DNA of 64,000 bases, taken from Galeopsis tetrahit. Its lineage: Eukaryota; Streptophyta; Magnoliopsida; Lamiales; Lamiaceae. Both the position numbers and the translations under genes were made by a program. The stretch lies in assembly GCA_963675135.1 (NCBI GenBank), contig OY776119.1:67677727-67741726 (forward strand), read 5' to 3'. Below the pieces are notes generated by a model. The model was not told the origin of the DNA. It saw only the letters and a list, made by a program, of their open reading frames with translations, and made no database searches. This document shows, one piece after another, positions 33,795 through 42,479 of this stretch. Each line of letters opens with the position of its first letter. Within the stretch, counting starts at the first letter, position 1.

Positions 33795-35072
33795 TGTTGG
33801 TCCCAAGTTGAGTTAATAACGAGTAAGCTAGTGAAAATGTCTAGAGGGGGGTGAATAGACTTTTCAAAAATCTTTCGAAATATCAAAGTACAATATGCGG
33901 AATACGAAATTAACAATGAGCCCAATTAAAGATTATACTCAACTTATTTTCGAGAACTCTGTTCTATACTCAACTAGTCAAGTTCAGTTAAGTAGTTAAA
34001 ACAATTAAGCAATTTAAACAATCAAAACTGTAAAGTAAATCAAACACAAGATTTATAGTGGTTCGACAACTTGTCTACATCCACTCTCACAAACCCAGTT
34101 GTGATGTTTTCACTAAACTCTTCCAATCGAGTACAAGTGTATATTCCTGTCTTTAAAGTCCCAAGAAGAAGACTTAGATCTTCAACAGACTATACCTCCA
34201 GATATGTCTACGATCTTACTAGAAATTTTACAAGTATCTAGCACCTTGAAAAAATAACAAACAAAAACTTAAAAACTTCCCTGTTCTTCAGTAGTAGCCT
34301 TCTTGATTCTTCACTTGTCTTCTGGCTATCTTTCTGAACTTCAATCAACTCTGAGAGTAAACTTCAATAACGCTTGCGGTATCAATTCTTCAGTAGTCAG
34401 TAGTCTTTTAAATGATAAACTCCTTCAAGTATTTATAGACTTCAAACTTCAAGAACTTTCAGTTGTGTAACAACCTTTCTTGAAAACTAACTTGTAACTG
34501 ATTCTTTATATCCTTCCACGCGTTTCTTCAGTTAATTAGTTATTCCATAACTAATTCTTCAACTTCATCTTCAATACGCGTTTCTTTAACTAACTACAAA
34601 TTTGACCTGTCTTGTGTAGTTGTGCACTTGTCTTGTCCAGTAGTAGTAGACTGCGCCTTCTACTTGACTTGTGCAGTAGCCTTCCAATAGAACTAATCTA
34701 GTCCTATCATCTAACCTAACAAGACTATTACATTACATTAAGCTTTTATAATACAAGCTTAGTCAACTTATAACTATACAATGAATCTATCTATTGCATA
34801 TAAAAACATGAGCTCTATACAACAATTATTCATAGCTCAATAACGATTTTAACATATACAAATAACAAATATGAAGTACTTATAAACCGTACTTGTCTTC
34901 AGTAATACTTGTCTTGTGAACTCTACTGATCTGTACAAGACTACTTCAACTTAACTAGACTAGATTAGTCTATACTTAGAAAATATTCAAGTCTTCTTTT
35001 TGGCTTATCAAAACTTTATCTTTTATCTTTCATTCATCATTTAGGACTTGTTCTAGGATTCATATCCCAACA
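33795..35072 (-). mobile_element. 3' LTR of element D (1278 bp)
   Basis: The minus strand runs from TGTTGGGATATGAATCC to CTTGGGACCAACA. TATA box at 34430-34437. It is essentially identical to the 5' copy. Confidence 0.95.
34430..34437 (-). promoter_or_regulatory. TATA box in element D LTR
   Basis: The minus strand reads TATAAATA; the identical copy in the 5' LTR is at 45857-45864 and would drive the genomic RNA. Confidence 0.65.
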
Positions 35073-35087
35073 ATTTCCCCCTTTTTG
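35073..35087 (-). other. Polypurine tract of element D
   Basis: The minus strand reads AAAAAGGGGGAAAT directly before the LTR start TGTTGGG. Confidence 0.85.
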
Positions 35088-35251
35088 ATGAAGCCAAAAC
35101 TACTTGAATCTTTTCTCATAAGTAAATTAGTTAAGTAGTTACCTTGTCTTAAACATCAAATAGTACTTATCTTTCATTCATTCAAAATAAGATCAGTAGA
35201 TTACACATGCTTTGAATAACACAATATCAGAAAAAAAATATCAAACAAAAA

Positions 35252-35718
35252 CTAATCTGAAAGAGTACCTCCTTCTGGGTTAGGAACACAGAATGCATCG
35301 AGGAGTCTCTTGTGAATTAGACTGATCTGATCTTCATCTTCAATCTTCTCCTTATCTAGCAGTTCTTCTTCAAACTTCTTGATTTGATTAACATCAACTC
35401 TTTTTCCTGAGCTTGTCATAGGAGTCTTCCATCTTGGAAAGATCGGTATCAGAATGTTGAAATTTGCAGCAGCTGATATCCTCATGACCAAATTCCAAAG
35501 CAATTTATTCTGTCCTTCCATGAATTTGTCAAACATGACATACAACTCATCTGGACTTTCAGACTCACCATATTTTCGAACAATCCAATGATCAAGTTCC
35601 CATTGCCTCTTCACTTTGAGCCATTCTTGTCGATGCTCTTTGTCAATGAAGTAGTCAATGAACTGATCTTCCATCTCTTCTTCATTCACCTTCAGCTTTT
35701 GCAGTCGTTCAATATGTT
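35252..35718 (-). pseudogene. Out-of-frame C-terminal extension of element D ORF3
   Basis: After the run of six A's that ends the main ORF3 frame, the +1 frame continues open for about 155 codons. It reads HIERLQKLKVNEEEMEDQF, a charged helical region with WELDHWIVRKYGES, and ends near FCVPNPEGG. The frames meet without a gap, so a one-base indel near 35715 or a frameshift event is the simplest reading. It has an ATG at 35689, but I doubt it is an independent gene. No domain recognised. Confidence 0.55.
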
Positions 35719-38567
35719 TTTTCTATTTTCTTCTTGCTTGCATAACGACTTTCATCATTAGGATCAACAATCTTCTGCTTCTTCTCAACTGCAGCAGCAG
35801 CAGGTTCTTTAATACTCAGCTTCCTCTTAACTCGTCTAGTCTGAATTTCAGTTTCTGGAGATGCAACATTCTTGCCCTTCTCCAATCTTTTGAGTTCATC
35901 AGCTTCAGCTTGCTCTAGCTCTGCCGTTTTAACTAGCCTCCTTTTAGGCCTCCTTAGCTCTTGAATAGCAGTAGCAGCATCCTTTTCTTCTGGTTCAGCA
36001 CTTAGCTTCTCTTCAACTCTACTTGTCTCTTCCCCCTTTTTGGCTTCATCACTTGCCTTAAGAGTGAATAGACTAGTGAATCGAGTCATTTCTTCTTTTA
36101 GTGCTTCCTTCATAGCTTCAGCAGCTAGCTCTATCTGCCTTTGATGTGTTTGATCCCGACTCATCTTGTCCAGGCGATCACCAGCAGATTCTAACTTCTG
36201 TGAGGTAATGACCAACTCATCTTTGAAATGAGTAGCTGACTGACGTAGTAGAGTGTTCTGATTTGACAACTCAGAGAGAACAGCTTGAGACTTCACCAAC
36301 TGAGCTTGTGCTTCTCTCCTCTGTTCATCAGCTATCTCAATCTTCACACGATATAAACGTTCCATCTTGCTGGATTCTTCAGCCAACGATCTAGCAAATG
36401 AAATAGACCTCTTCTCAGAAACTTCAACTTGTTTCTGTAAAAATCTTTCAACTTCTGCAGTCAACTCCGTTCGGAAAGTAGAATCCATCTTGTTGACCTC
36501 TTCAATAAATAAATCTCTGGAACCGTCAACGAGTGATTTATTCTGTTCTATCAAAACATCCTTCATCTGTGAACTTACAAACTCATCAATAGCAGAGTGA
36601 ACAGCATCTTTCAAATCAGACTTCAATTCTGTAAGATATCCTTCAGAAAAACCATGAGTAGATGACTGAGCTTCAGTAACACCCTTTTCTTGAACTTTCT
36701 CAACAAGTTCATCTTCTGTAAACATTTCGGCATCCATGAACTCATCATCTTCTACTCCAAAATCGAAAGTATCAGCATCAGAGTTTGCAGACTCATCTTC
36801 TGACTGATCTGAAGTTTGAACTCCAGCTTCAACAGTTACAGTTCTCAACTCTTCTTCCAGTAGATCAGTCTGAGTTCCAATATCAGATGAGAACTCTTCA
36901 ACCAGAATTCCATCAGGAATTTTCAATAGCCTCTTTACAAGATCAACCAAGGCTCTTGGCGGAAATAATTCGGAATGATCCTTTACACCACTGTTTTCTT
37001 TCTGTTCCATCTCCCAATCCATAAAATTGGAGATTCCTCCCATTCCTTGAATAACTTCGAACAGGTCATCTGTTGAAGACTTCTTAAGTGCAAACCAGGT
37101 GCATATCCTTACAAGAATTTCAAACTGCTCTGACTCACAGTCGACTTCGATAGTTGAGAGCGTCCTCTTCAGATTTCTGGTCATTCGGGATCGAATACGC
37201 TTCTCTCTCAAACACATAGGATAATAAACCAGGGAATCAAATCTAACAGCAGACGGGTCCTGAGTAGATGGGGTCTCTAACTCAGCTGTTGCAGTGGCAA
37301 CTGGCGTCTTGTCTGCAGTAGATGGGTTGAGGGGTTCACCATATTCTGGTGAGGGAGAGGGAGTGAAAGCAATGGTTTCAATGGGCTTTGATATAGCTTG
37401 GTTTGGTATGACAACTGTAGGAGTATCAGTTGTATCTATTTTGGGAGTGTTTTCGGGTAGGCTGGCTCTCAGCGGATATGCTGTCAGCACTTGTGAGGTT
37501 GAGGGAATAGGTCTAGGCCTAGATCGGTGTGATCTAGCCTTGGTTCGAACAGAAGTATACGGGAGAGAGAGAGGAATTGAAACAGATTGAGTAGAAGTAC
37601 CAACCTGTGTACTCGACTCGACTGGACGAGTAGGCGATTCAACTCGTACTAGAGTGTACATTTCGGGAATTTGTTCACTCGACTCCTTCTCTTGTTGCGA
37701 CTCTCCATCTGACTGAGTCTTTTCTGAGTCATCTGCACTGGACTCTCCTTTTTCAACCTCTTCCGATTCTACATCATTAGACTCGTCTTCTGAAGAACTA
37801 GATGACCCACCATACGGCATCACATCCATAGGATTTACCTCAACTTGCCTAGGAGCAGATGGCCTAGCAGCAGCTTGCTTCCTTATGGCCTCCTTCTTCA
37901 AATAAAATTTCAACGGATGAAATGGTTTCCCTTTACTCCATTCCGTCTTGTTTGGCATCAACAAGGGAAGAAGAATGCTTAACTTGTTTCCAAATCCAAC
38001 AACATTTGTCACCACCCAATTTCTAGTGTCAGTATCAACTCGAACACTTTTCTCAAAGTACATGATTCGGTCTGCGATCAGCTTAAACCAGTTTCCTTCC
38101 GTAATTCCATCAAAAATGGCAGCCATTACCCTTGCTTTAACAAGAGTAACAGAATCATGAGAACCAGTGGCACATAGCAGAATTTTGCTGGCTATGTCCA
38201 GTAAAGTGCGATACTTCTCCAGAAGATCCACCTTCTTAACTGCGGGGAGTTTGCCATCCGGTTTTAACCTCAATTTTCTTCCACAAAAAATACCTAGATA
38301 CCTTGCTTCTTGTCCAGCGGCGTAATTTTCCACATCAATAGTTCCAATAGGCAATCTTAGATGTTCAAATAACGCTTCTCGAGTGATTTCCACCCGATTT
38401 CGTCCAAGGAACGATTCAATCATATCTCCTTGTCTGGTGGCGTTGGCATAGAACTCTAGGACCTCTTCCTCCAAGACGACTTGAGGAAAAGCCTCCAAGT
38501 AGGGTTTCAAGCCACATCTACTGCATTTGGTTAAGATGAATCTGCCGAGGTCGAACCTAGCTTCCAT
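35709..38567 (-). CDS. Element D ORF3: long coiled-coil protein with LC8-type motifs
   Basis: A downstream ORF in the position of the sirevirus 'env-like' gene, 952 residues from MEARFDLGRF (38567); an ATG 28 codons earlier is also in frame. The N-terminal globular segment (about 1-230) has CGLKPYLEAFPQV, EFYANATRQGDM and LFEHLRLPIGTID, and resembles the globular segment of B/C ORF3. A Pro/Ser/Thr-rich and acidic low-complexity middle follows. GTQTD (36864-36878) and GVQTS (36810-36824), 18 residues apart, fit the TQT-type dynein-light-chain (LC8) binding consensus. A long heptad-like coiled coil comes after (about 36600-36050), then a basic tail PKRRLVK and RRVKRKLS. I see no signal peptide or transmembrane helix, so it is not called an envelope protein. 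Role unknown. Confidence 0.75.
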   Translation of the reverse strand: MEARFDLGRFILTKCSRCGLKPYLEAFPQVVLEEEVLEFYANATRQGDMIESFLGRNRVEITREALFEHLRLPIGTIDVENYAAGQEARYLGIFCGRKLRLKPDGKLPAVKKVDLLEKYRTLLDIASKILLCATGSHDSVTLVKARVMAAIFDGITEGNWFKLIADRIMYFEKSVRVDTDTRNWVVTNVVGFGNKLSILLPLLMPNKTEWSKGKPFHPLKFYLKKEAIRKQAAARPSAPRQVEVNPMDVMPYGGSSSSSEDESNDVESEEVEKGESSADDSEKTQSDGESQQEKESSEQIPEMYTLVRVESPTRPVESSTQVGTSTQSVSIPLSLPYTSVRTKARSHRSRPRPIPSTSQVLTAYPLRASLPENTPKIDTTDTPTVVIPNQAISKPIETIAFTPSPSPEYGEPLNPSTADKTPVATATAELETPSTQDPSAVRFDSLVYYPMCLREKRIRSRMTRNLKRTLSTIEVDCESEQFEILVRICTWFALKKSSTDDLFEVIQGMGGISNFMDWEMEQKENSGVKDHSELFPPRALVDLVKRLLKIPDGILVEEFSSDIGTQTDLLEEELRTVTVEAGVQTSDQSEDESANSDADTFDFGVEDDEFMDAEMFTEDELVEKVQEKGVTEAQSSTHGFSEGYLTELKSDLKDAVHSAIDEFVSSQMKDVLIEQNKSLVDGSRDLFIEEVNKMDSTFRTELTAEVERFLQKQVEVSEKRSISFARSLAEESSKMERLYRVKIEIADEQRREAQAQLVKSQAVLSELSNQNTLLRQSATHFKDELVITSQKLESAGDRLDKMSRDQTHQRQIELAAEAMKEALKEEMTRFTSLFTLKASDEAKKGEETSRVEEKLSAEPEEKDAATAIQELRRPKRRLVKTAELEQAEADELKRLEKGKNVASPETEIQTRRVKRKLSIKEPAAAAVEKKQKIVDPNDESRYASKKKIEKTY

Positions 38568-39495
38568 GTTAGTCCTTATATCAAAAATTGAGATGATTGT
38601 CATAGTGATAGTTTGAGTAATAATCAAATATTGAGAATCACAAGTAATCAAGAAAGTTGAGTTACAGAAGTAAGAGATCGTGAGATGAGTAGTGTGTAAG
38701 TGTTGAGTTTTGTTAACACTTGAATATTTGAATCAATGGTGAGGATTGAAACCAAATGATCCAACGGTTGGGACTCTTGGTATTCAGTTACGGAATCGAG
38801 ACAATAATGTGTTTTGATATTGTATAATTTGGAATCCACCTTTCCTATTGGTTAAAACAGAAAAGTGAACTTATCTGTCCTAAAATAATAGAATTTGGCG
38901 CGAACTGGGTGTATACACCTCATTAAAATAGGAGTGTATAAATCGAGTTCTAGGGTTTTCAAAAAAATATCAAAATACTATAATATTCTTAATTCCCATT
39001 TTGTTAAATACTTAGAGTATTTCAGGTTTTAAGTGAGCACTTATCTTGTCTGTTCGAGTCTATTCAGAACAGGCGAGTAAACTGAAGCACACAAGACGAG
39101 TTCCCCCTTCAACTATACTTGTATTCTTTGAACATGAACACTTCTACAAAACCTGTCCTTTCTTGTGCGACAGATTAAATGTAATACAGGTAGAAGGGTA
39201 GAATAATTAGAATGAATATCAATCTAAATCAATGGTCAAGGATCAAACATGATGACTATCAACACACTTAAGAGTCAACATAAGGTTCTTTAAGAAATCA
39301 TAGATTCCCCCTTAAATGTTTATTCCCTTAGTATTACCCTCAGCTTTACCAGCTTCCTCATCGGGTTGGATGGTCAACTTGTCTGACCTTGTTTACCTGT
39401 CTGTTGAGTGATTAGACCAGTGCTCTGTGCTTTTTGTGGTAACTTGTCTATTTCTCCTTTCTTCTTAGGATTGTACCTGTCTGGTTAGTACATTG
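38568..39495 (-). other. Element D spacer between pol and ORF3
   Basis: Non-coding, about 0.93 kb, with T- and A-rich stretches. A splice acceptor for a subgenomic ORF3 transcript could lie here, but I cannot identify one. Confidence 0.6.
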
Positions 39496-42459
39496 CTATA
39501 TACTAGTAGGATCAAGATCAATAAGTCCTAGACTGATGCATAATTCATGAAATCGAGCCTCAGCTAATGGTTTTGTGAAAATATCAGCTCTTTGAAAATC
39601 AGTATGAATCTTTTCCATGCGAATATCCTTCTTTTCTACATGATCACGTATGAAATGATGTTTCACATCAACATGCTTACAACGTGTGTGCAGAACAGGA
39701 TTTTGTGTAATGGCAATTGCACTATTACTATCACAGAAAATAGGAACATTTGATTCACAAATATTATAATCTCTAAGCTGTTGTATAAACCATAATAATT
39801 GACTACAGCAACTACCAGCAGCCATATACTCGGCTTCAGTAGTAGAGGTAGCAACACTTGTCTGCTTTTTTGAAAACCATGAAATGAGTTTTGTGCCTAG
39901 GAATTGACAAGAACCAGATGTAGATTTCCTATCTATTCTACAACCACCAAAATCAGAATCAGAGTAGCCACTTAGAGATAAATCATCATTCGAAGGATAC
40001 CATATACCACGATTGATGGTTCCTTTCAAATAATTCAATATCCTTTTAGTGGTTTCCATATGACTCTCTTTTGGGTTAGCTTGAAAACGAGCACATACTC
40101 CAACAGAAAAAGCAATATCAGGTCTACTAGCAGTTAAGTAGAGTAATGAACCAATAAGACCACGGTAATGAGTTTGATCAGTACACTTACCTTGTTCGTC
40201 TGGGTCCATTCTGTATGTGGGTAGCATAGGTACGCCAGCAGACTTGCATGTCTTAATACCATACTTGTCTAGAAGATTTCTAGTATACTTTGCTTGATTT
40301 ATGAAAATCCCTTTAGGGGTCTGTTTTACTTGAAGTCCAAGAAAGTAATTCATTTCACCCATCATAGACATCTCAAATTTACTTTGCATGAGTGTTGAGA
40401 AACTTTCACTCAGCTCTTTGTTAGGTGAACCAAAAATGATGTCATCTACGTAAATTTGGACGAGTAAAATGTCTTTCCCTTCTTGTCTTCTAAACAAGGT
40501 TCTGTCTACCTTGCCTTTAGTAAAACCATTTTCTAATAGAAATTGAGAAAGAGTATCGTACCAGGCTCTTGGAGCTTGCTTTAGTCCATATAAGGTCTTC
40601 TTTAATTTGTATACCTGATTACCTTTGACTTCGAAACCTGGGGGTTGTTCAACATACACTTCTTCCGCAAGAATACCGTTAAGAAATGCACTTTTAACAT
40701 CCATTTGATATACAGTAAATTTCATGTAAGCAGCATATGCAAGGAACAATCGAATGGCTTCTAGTCTAGCAACAGGAGCATATGTTTCATCATAGTCTAT
40801 GCCTTCAGCTTGTGAATAGCCTTGGGCGACTAGTCTAGCCTTATTACGAACAACTACATCATTCTCATCTTTCTTATTCTTGAAAATCCATCGAGTGCCA
40901 ACTACATTATGATGTTTCGGTCTATCGACAAGTTCCCAGACGTCGTTTCGAACAAACTGATTCAACTCGTCTTGCATAGCAATGATCCAATTACTATCAG
41001 CCAATGCCTCATTAATGGTTTTAGGCTCGATAGATGAGAGGAAACAACACCAGCAAAACAGAGATGGACTAGATTGTTCTTGCGACTCAAAGAGTTGTCG
41101 TCTAGTCTTCACACCAACAGTAGAGTCACCAATAATATTTTCAGTATTATGCGCTGATTTCCATGTATTTCTATTCTTAACAATAGTACTGTCATCTACA
41201 TCATGTACAGCATCATGCATGTCAACATCATTATCATCAGAAGATTTAATAGGAGTAGACGAGTCGACTAGTTTAGGTATGTCAACTGGTCTAGTAGAGT
41301 TACCTTGAGCACTCACCTTCTTCTGGTCATCTGACTCGAGAGCTTTTATAAATGGATTGTAAGCTTGAACGGATTCATATACCTCTGAGTCTTTGTCAGA
41401 TTCGACAGTTAGCTCAGTAGATTTCTCACTGATCTTGTTGGCAGACGGGTCCTGTTGAGATTCTTCGAAAACCACATGTGGTGTTTCTTCCACACAAAGG
41501 GTTGAGTAGTTGAATACTCTAAATGCTTTGCTAGTCGAGGAGTATCCTAAGAATATCCCCTCGTCTGCTTTAGCATCGAATGCATTCAACTTGCTTTTCC
41601 CATTGTTATGGATGAAACACTTGCATCCAAATATATGAAAATATGAAACTCTGGGTTTTCTACCTTTCCATACCTCATAGGGCGTCTTACCTAGTGCTTT
41701 GTTGATAGCACTTCTATTTAGTGAGTGGCATGCAGTGTTGATGGCTTCTGCCCAAAATTTCTGAGGCGTATTATACTCTGTCAGCATGGTCCTGCAGGCC
41801 TCCTTAAGAGTTCTGTTCCTTCGCTCTGCTACTCCATTTTGTTGTGGTGTCCTTGCTGCACTAGTAAGGTGCTGTTTACCCTTTTGACAGGACGTGCATA
41901 CATGTGACTTATAGTAGACTTCATTGGGAATACCTTCCACAAGGTAGTCTCTGGCTATCTTATTAAGAACCTTAAAGTTTAGATGGCAAAGGCGTCTATG
42001 CCAGAGCCAGCCAAGTTCTTTAGGATTCTTAGTAAGTAGACAGGTGTCCCTCGGACAACTGTTCCAGTTCACTATGTACACACTTCCTTGTCTAATGCCG
42101 ACCAGTAGGACTGTGTGTGTTTTCTTGTCAATGATTTCACATTTCTGACTCTTGAACTGCACCTTGTATCCACGATCACAAAATTGTGAAACAGAGAGTA
42201 AATTGTATTTCAAACCTTCAACATACGAGACATCTTGGATCTCTTTGTCTCCATTCCGAATGTAACCAAATCCTTTAGTAACAGCAATGGAGCTATCACC
42301 AAATATCACTTTTGGTCCTTCTTGCTCATGGTAGCTTGATAAGAGAGTCTTGGTACCAGTCATGTGGTGTGAACAGCCACTGTCTATGTACCAAGTTTCT
42401 CCAGTTGAGCCACCCTTCTTGTATAGATCGAGTCGACCCTGTAATAGATGATAATACAT
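39496..42459 (-). CDS. Element D pol with integrase core deletion
   Basis: A 987-residue open frame. Protease WYIDSGCSHHMTG near residue 25; GAG-pre-integrase ending CTSCQKGKQH; then TPQQNGVAERRNRTLKEA, which holds the third integrase residue E. Between CQKGKQ and TPQQNG there are only about 7 residues, against about 113 in element B. The first two catalytic Asp of integrase are therefore gone, in frame. The integrase C-region FLGYSSTSKAFRVF, the RT (YVDDIIFGS, LKQAPRAWYD) and the RNase H (SDSDFGGCRIDRKSTSG, TSTTEAEYMAAGS) are intact to the end. Gag lies upstream in another frame with a 20-bp gap. Reverse transcription could work, but self-integration could not. Confidence 0.93.
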   Translation of the reverse strand: MYYHLLQGRLDLYKKGGSTGETWYIDSGCSHHMTGTKTLLSSYHEQEGPKVIFGDSSIAVTKGFGYIRNGDKEIQDVSYVEGLKYNLLSVSQFCDRGYKVQFKSQKCEIIDKKTHTVLLVGIRQGSVYIVNWNSCPRDTCLLTKNPKELGWLWHRRLCHLNFKVLNKIARDYLVEGIPNEVYYKSHVCTSCQKGKQHLTSAARTPQQNGVAERRNRTLKEACRTMLTEYNTPQKFWAEAINTACHSLNRSAINKALGKTPYEVWKGRKPRVSYFHIFGCKCFIHNNGKSKLNAFDAKADEGIFLGYSSTSKAFRVFNYSTLCVEETPHVVFEESQQDPSANKISEKSTELTVESDKDSEVYESVQAYNPFIKALESDDQKKVSAQGNSTRPVDIPKLVDSSTPIKSSDDNDVDMHDAVHDVDDSTIVKNRNTWKSAHNTENIIGDSTVGVKTRRQLFESQEQSSPSLFCWCCFLSSIEPKTINEALADSNWIIAMQDELNQFVRNDVWELVDRPKHHNVVGTRWIFKNKKDENDVVVRNKARLVAQGYSQAEGIDYDETYAPVARLEAIRLFLAYAAYMKFTVYQMDVKSAFLNGILAEEVYVEQPPGFEVKGNQVYKLKKTLYGLKQAPRAWYDTLSQFLLENGFTKGKVDRTLFRRQEGKDILLVQIYVDDIIFGSPNKELSESFSTLMQSKFEMSMMGEMNYFLGLQVKQTPKGIFINQAKYTRNLLDKYGIKTCKSAGVPMLPTYRMDPDEQGKCTDQTHYRGLIGSLLYLTASRPDIAFSVGVCARFQANPKESHMETTKRILNYLKGTINRGIWYPSNDDLSLSGYSDSDFGGCRIDRKSTSGSCQFLGTKLISWFSKKQTSVATSTTEAEYMAAGSCCSQLLWFIQQLRDYNICESNVPIFCDSNSAIAITQNPVLHTRCKHVDVKHHFIRDHVEKKDIRMEKIHTDFQRADIFTKPLAEARFHELCISLGLIDLDPTSI

Positions 42460-42479
42460 AATTTAGGTACCCTCCTTAT

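Noticed and set aside
35252..35689. Independent 145-residue gene
   Set aside because: Its frame is already open before the ATG and abuts the ORF3 end at a six-A run, so a frameshifted ORF3 tail is simpler.
35709..38567. Envelope glycoprotein in element D
   Set aside because: No signal peptide, transmembrane helix or furin-like site is visible; the protein is coiled-coil and nuclear-like basic.
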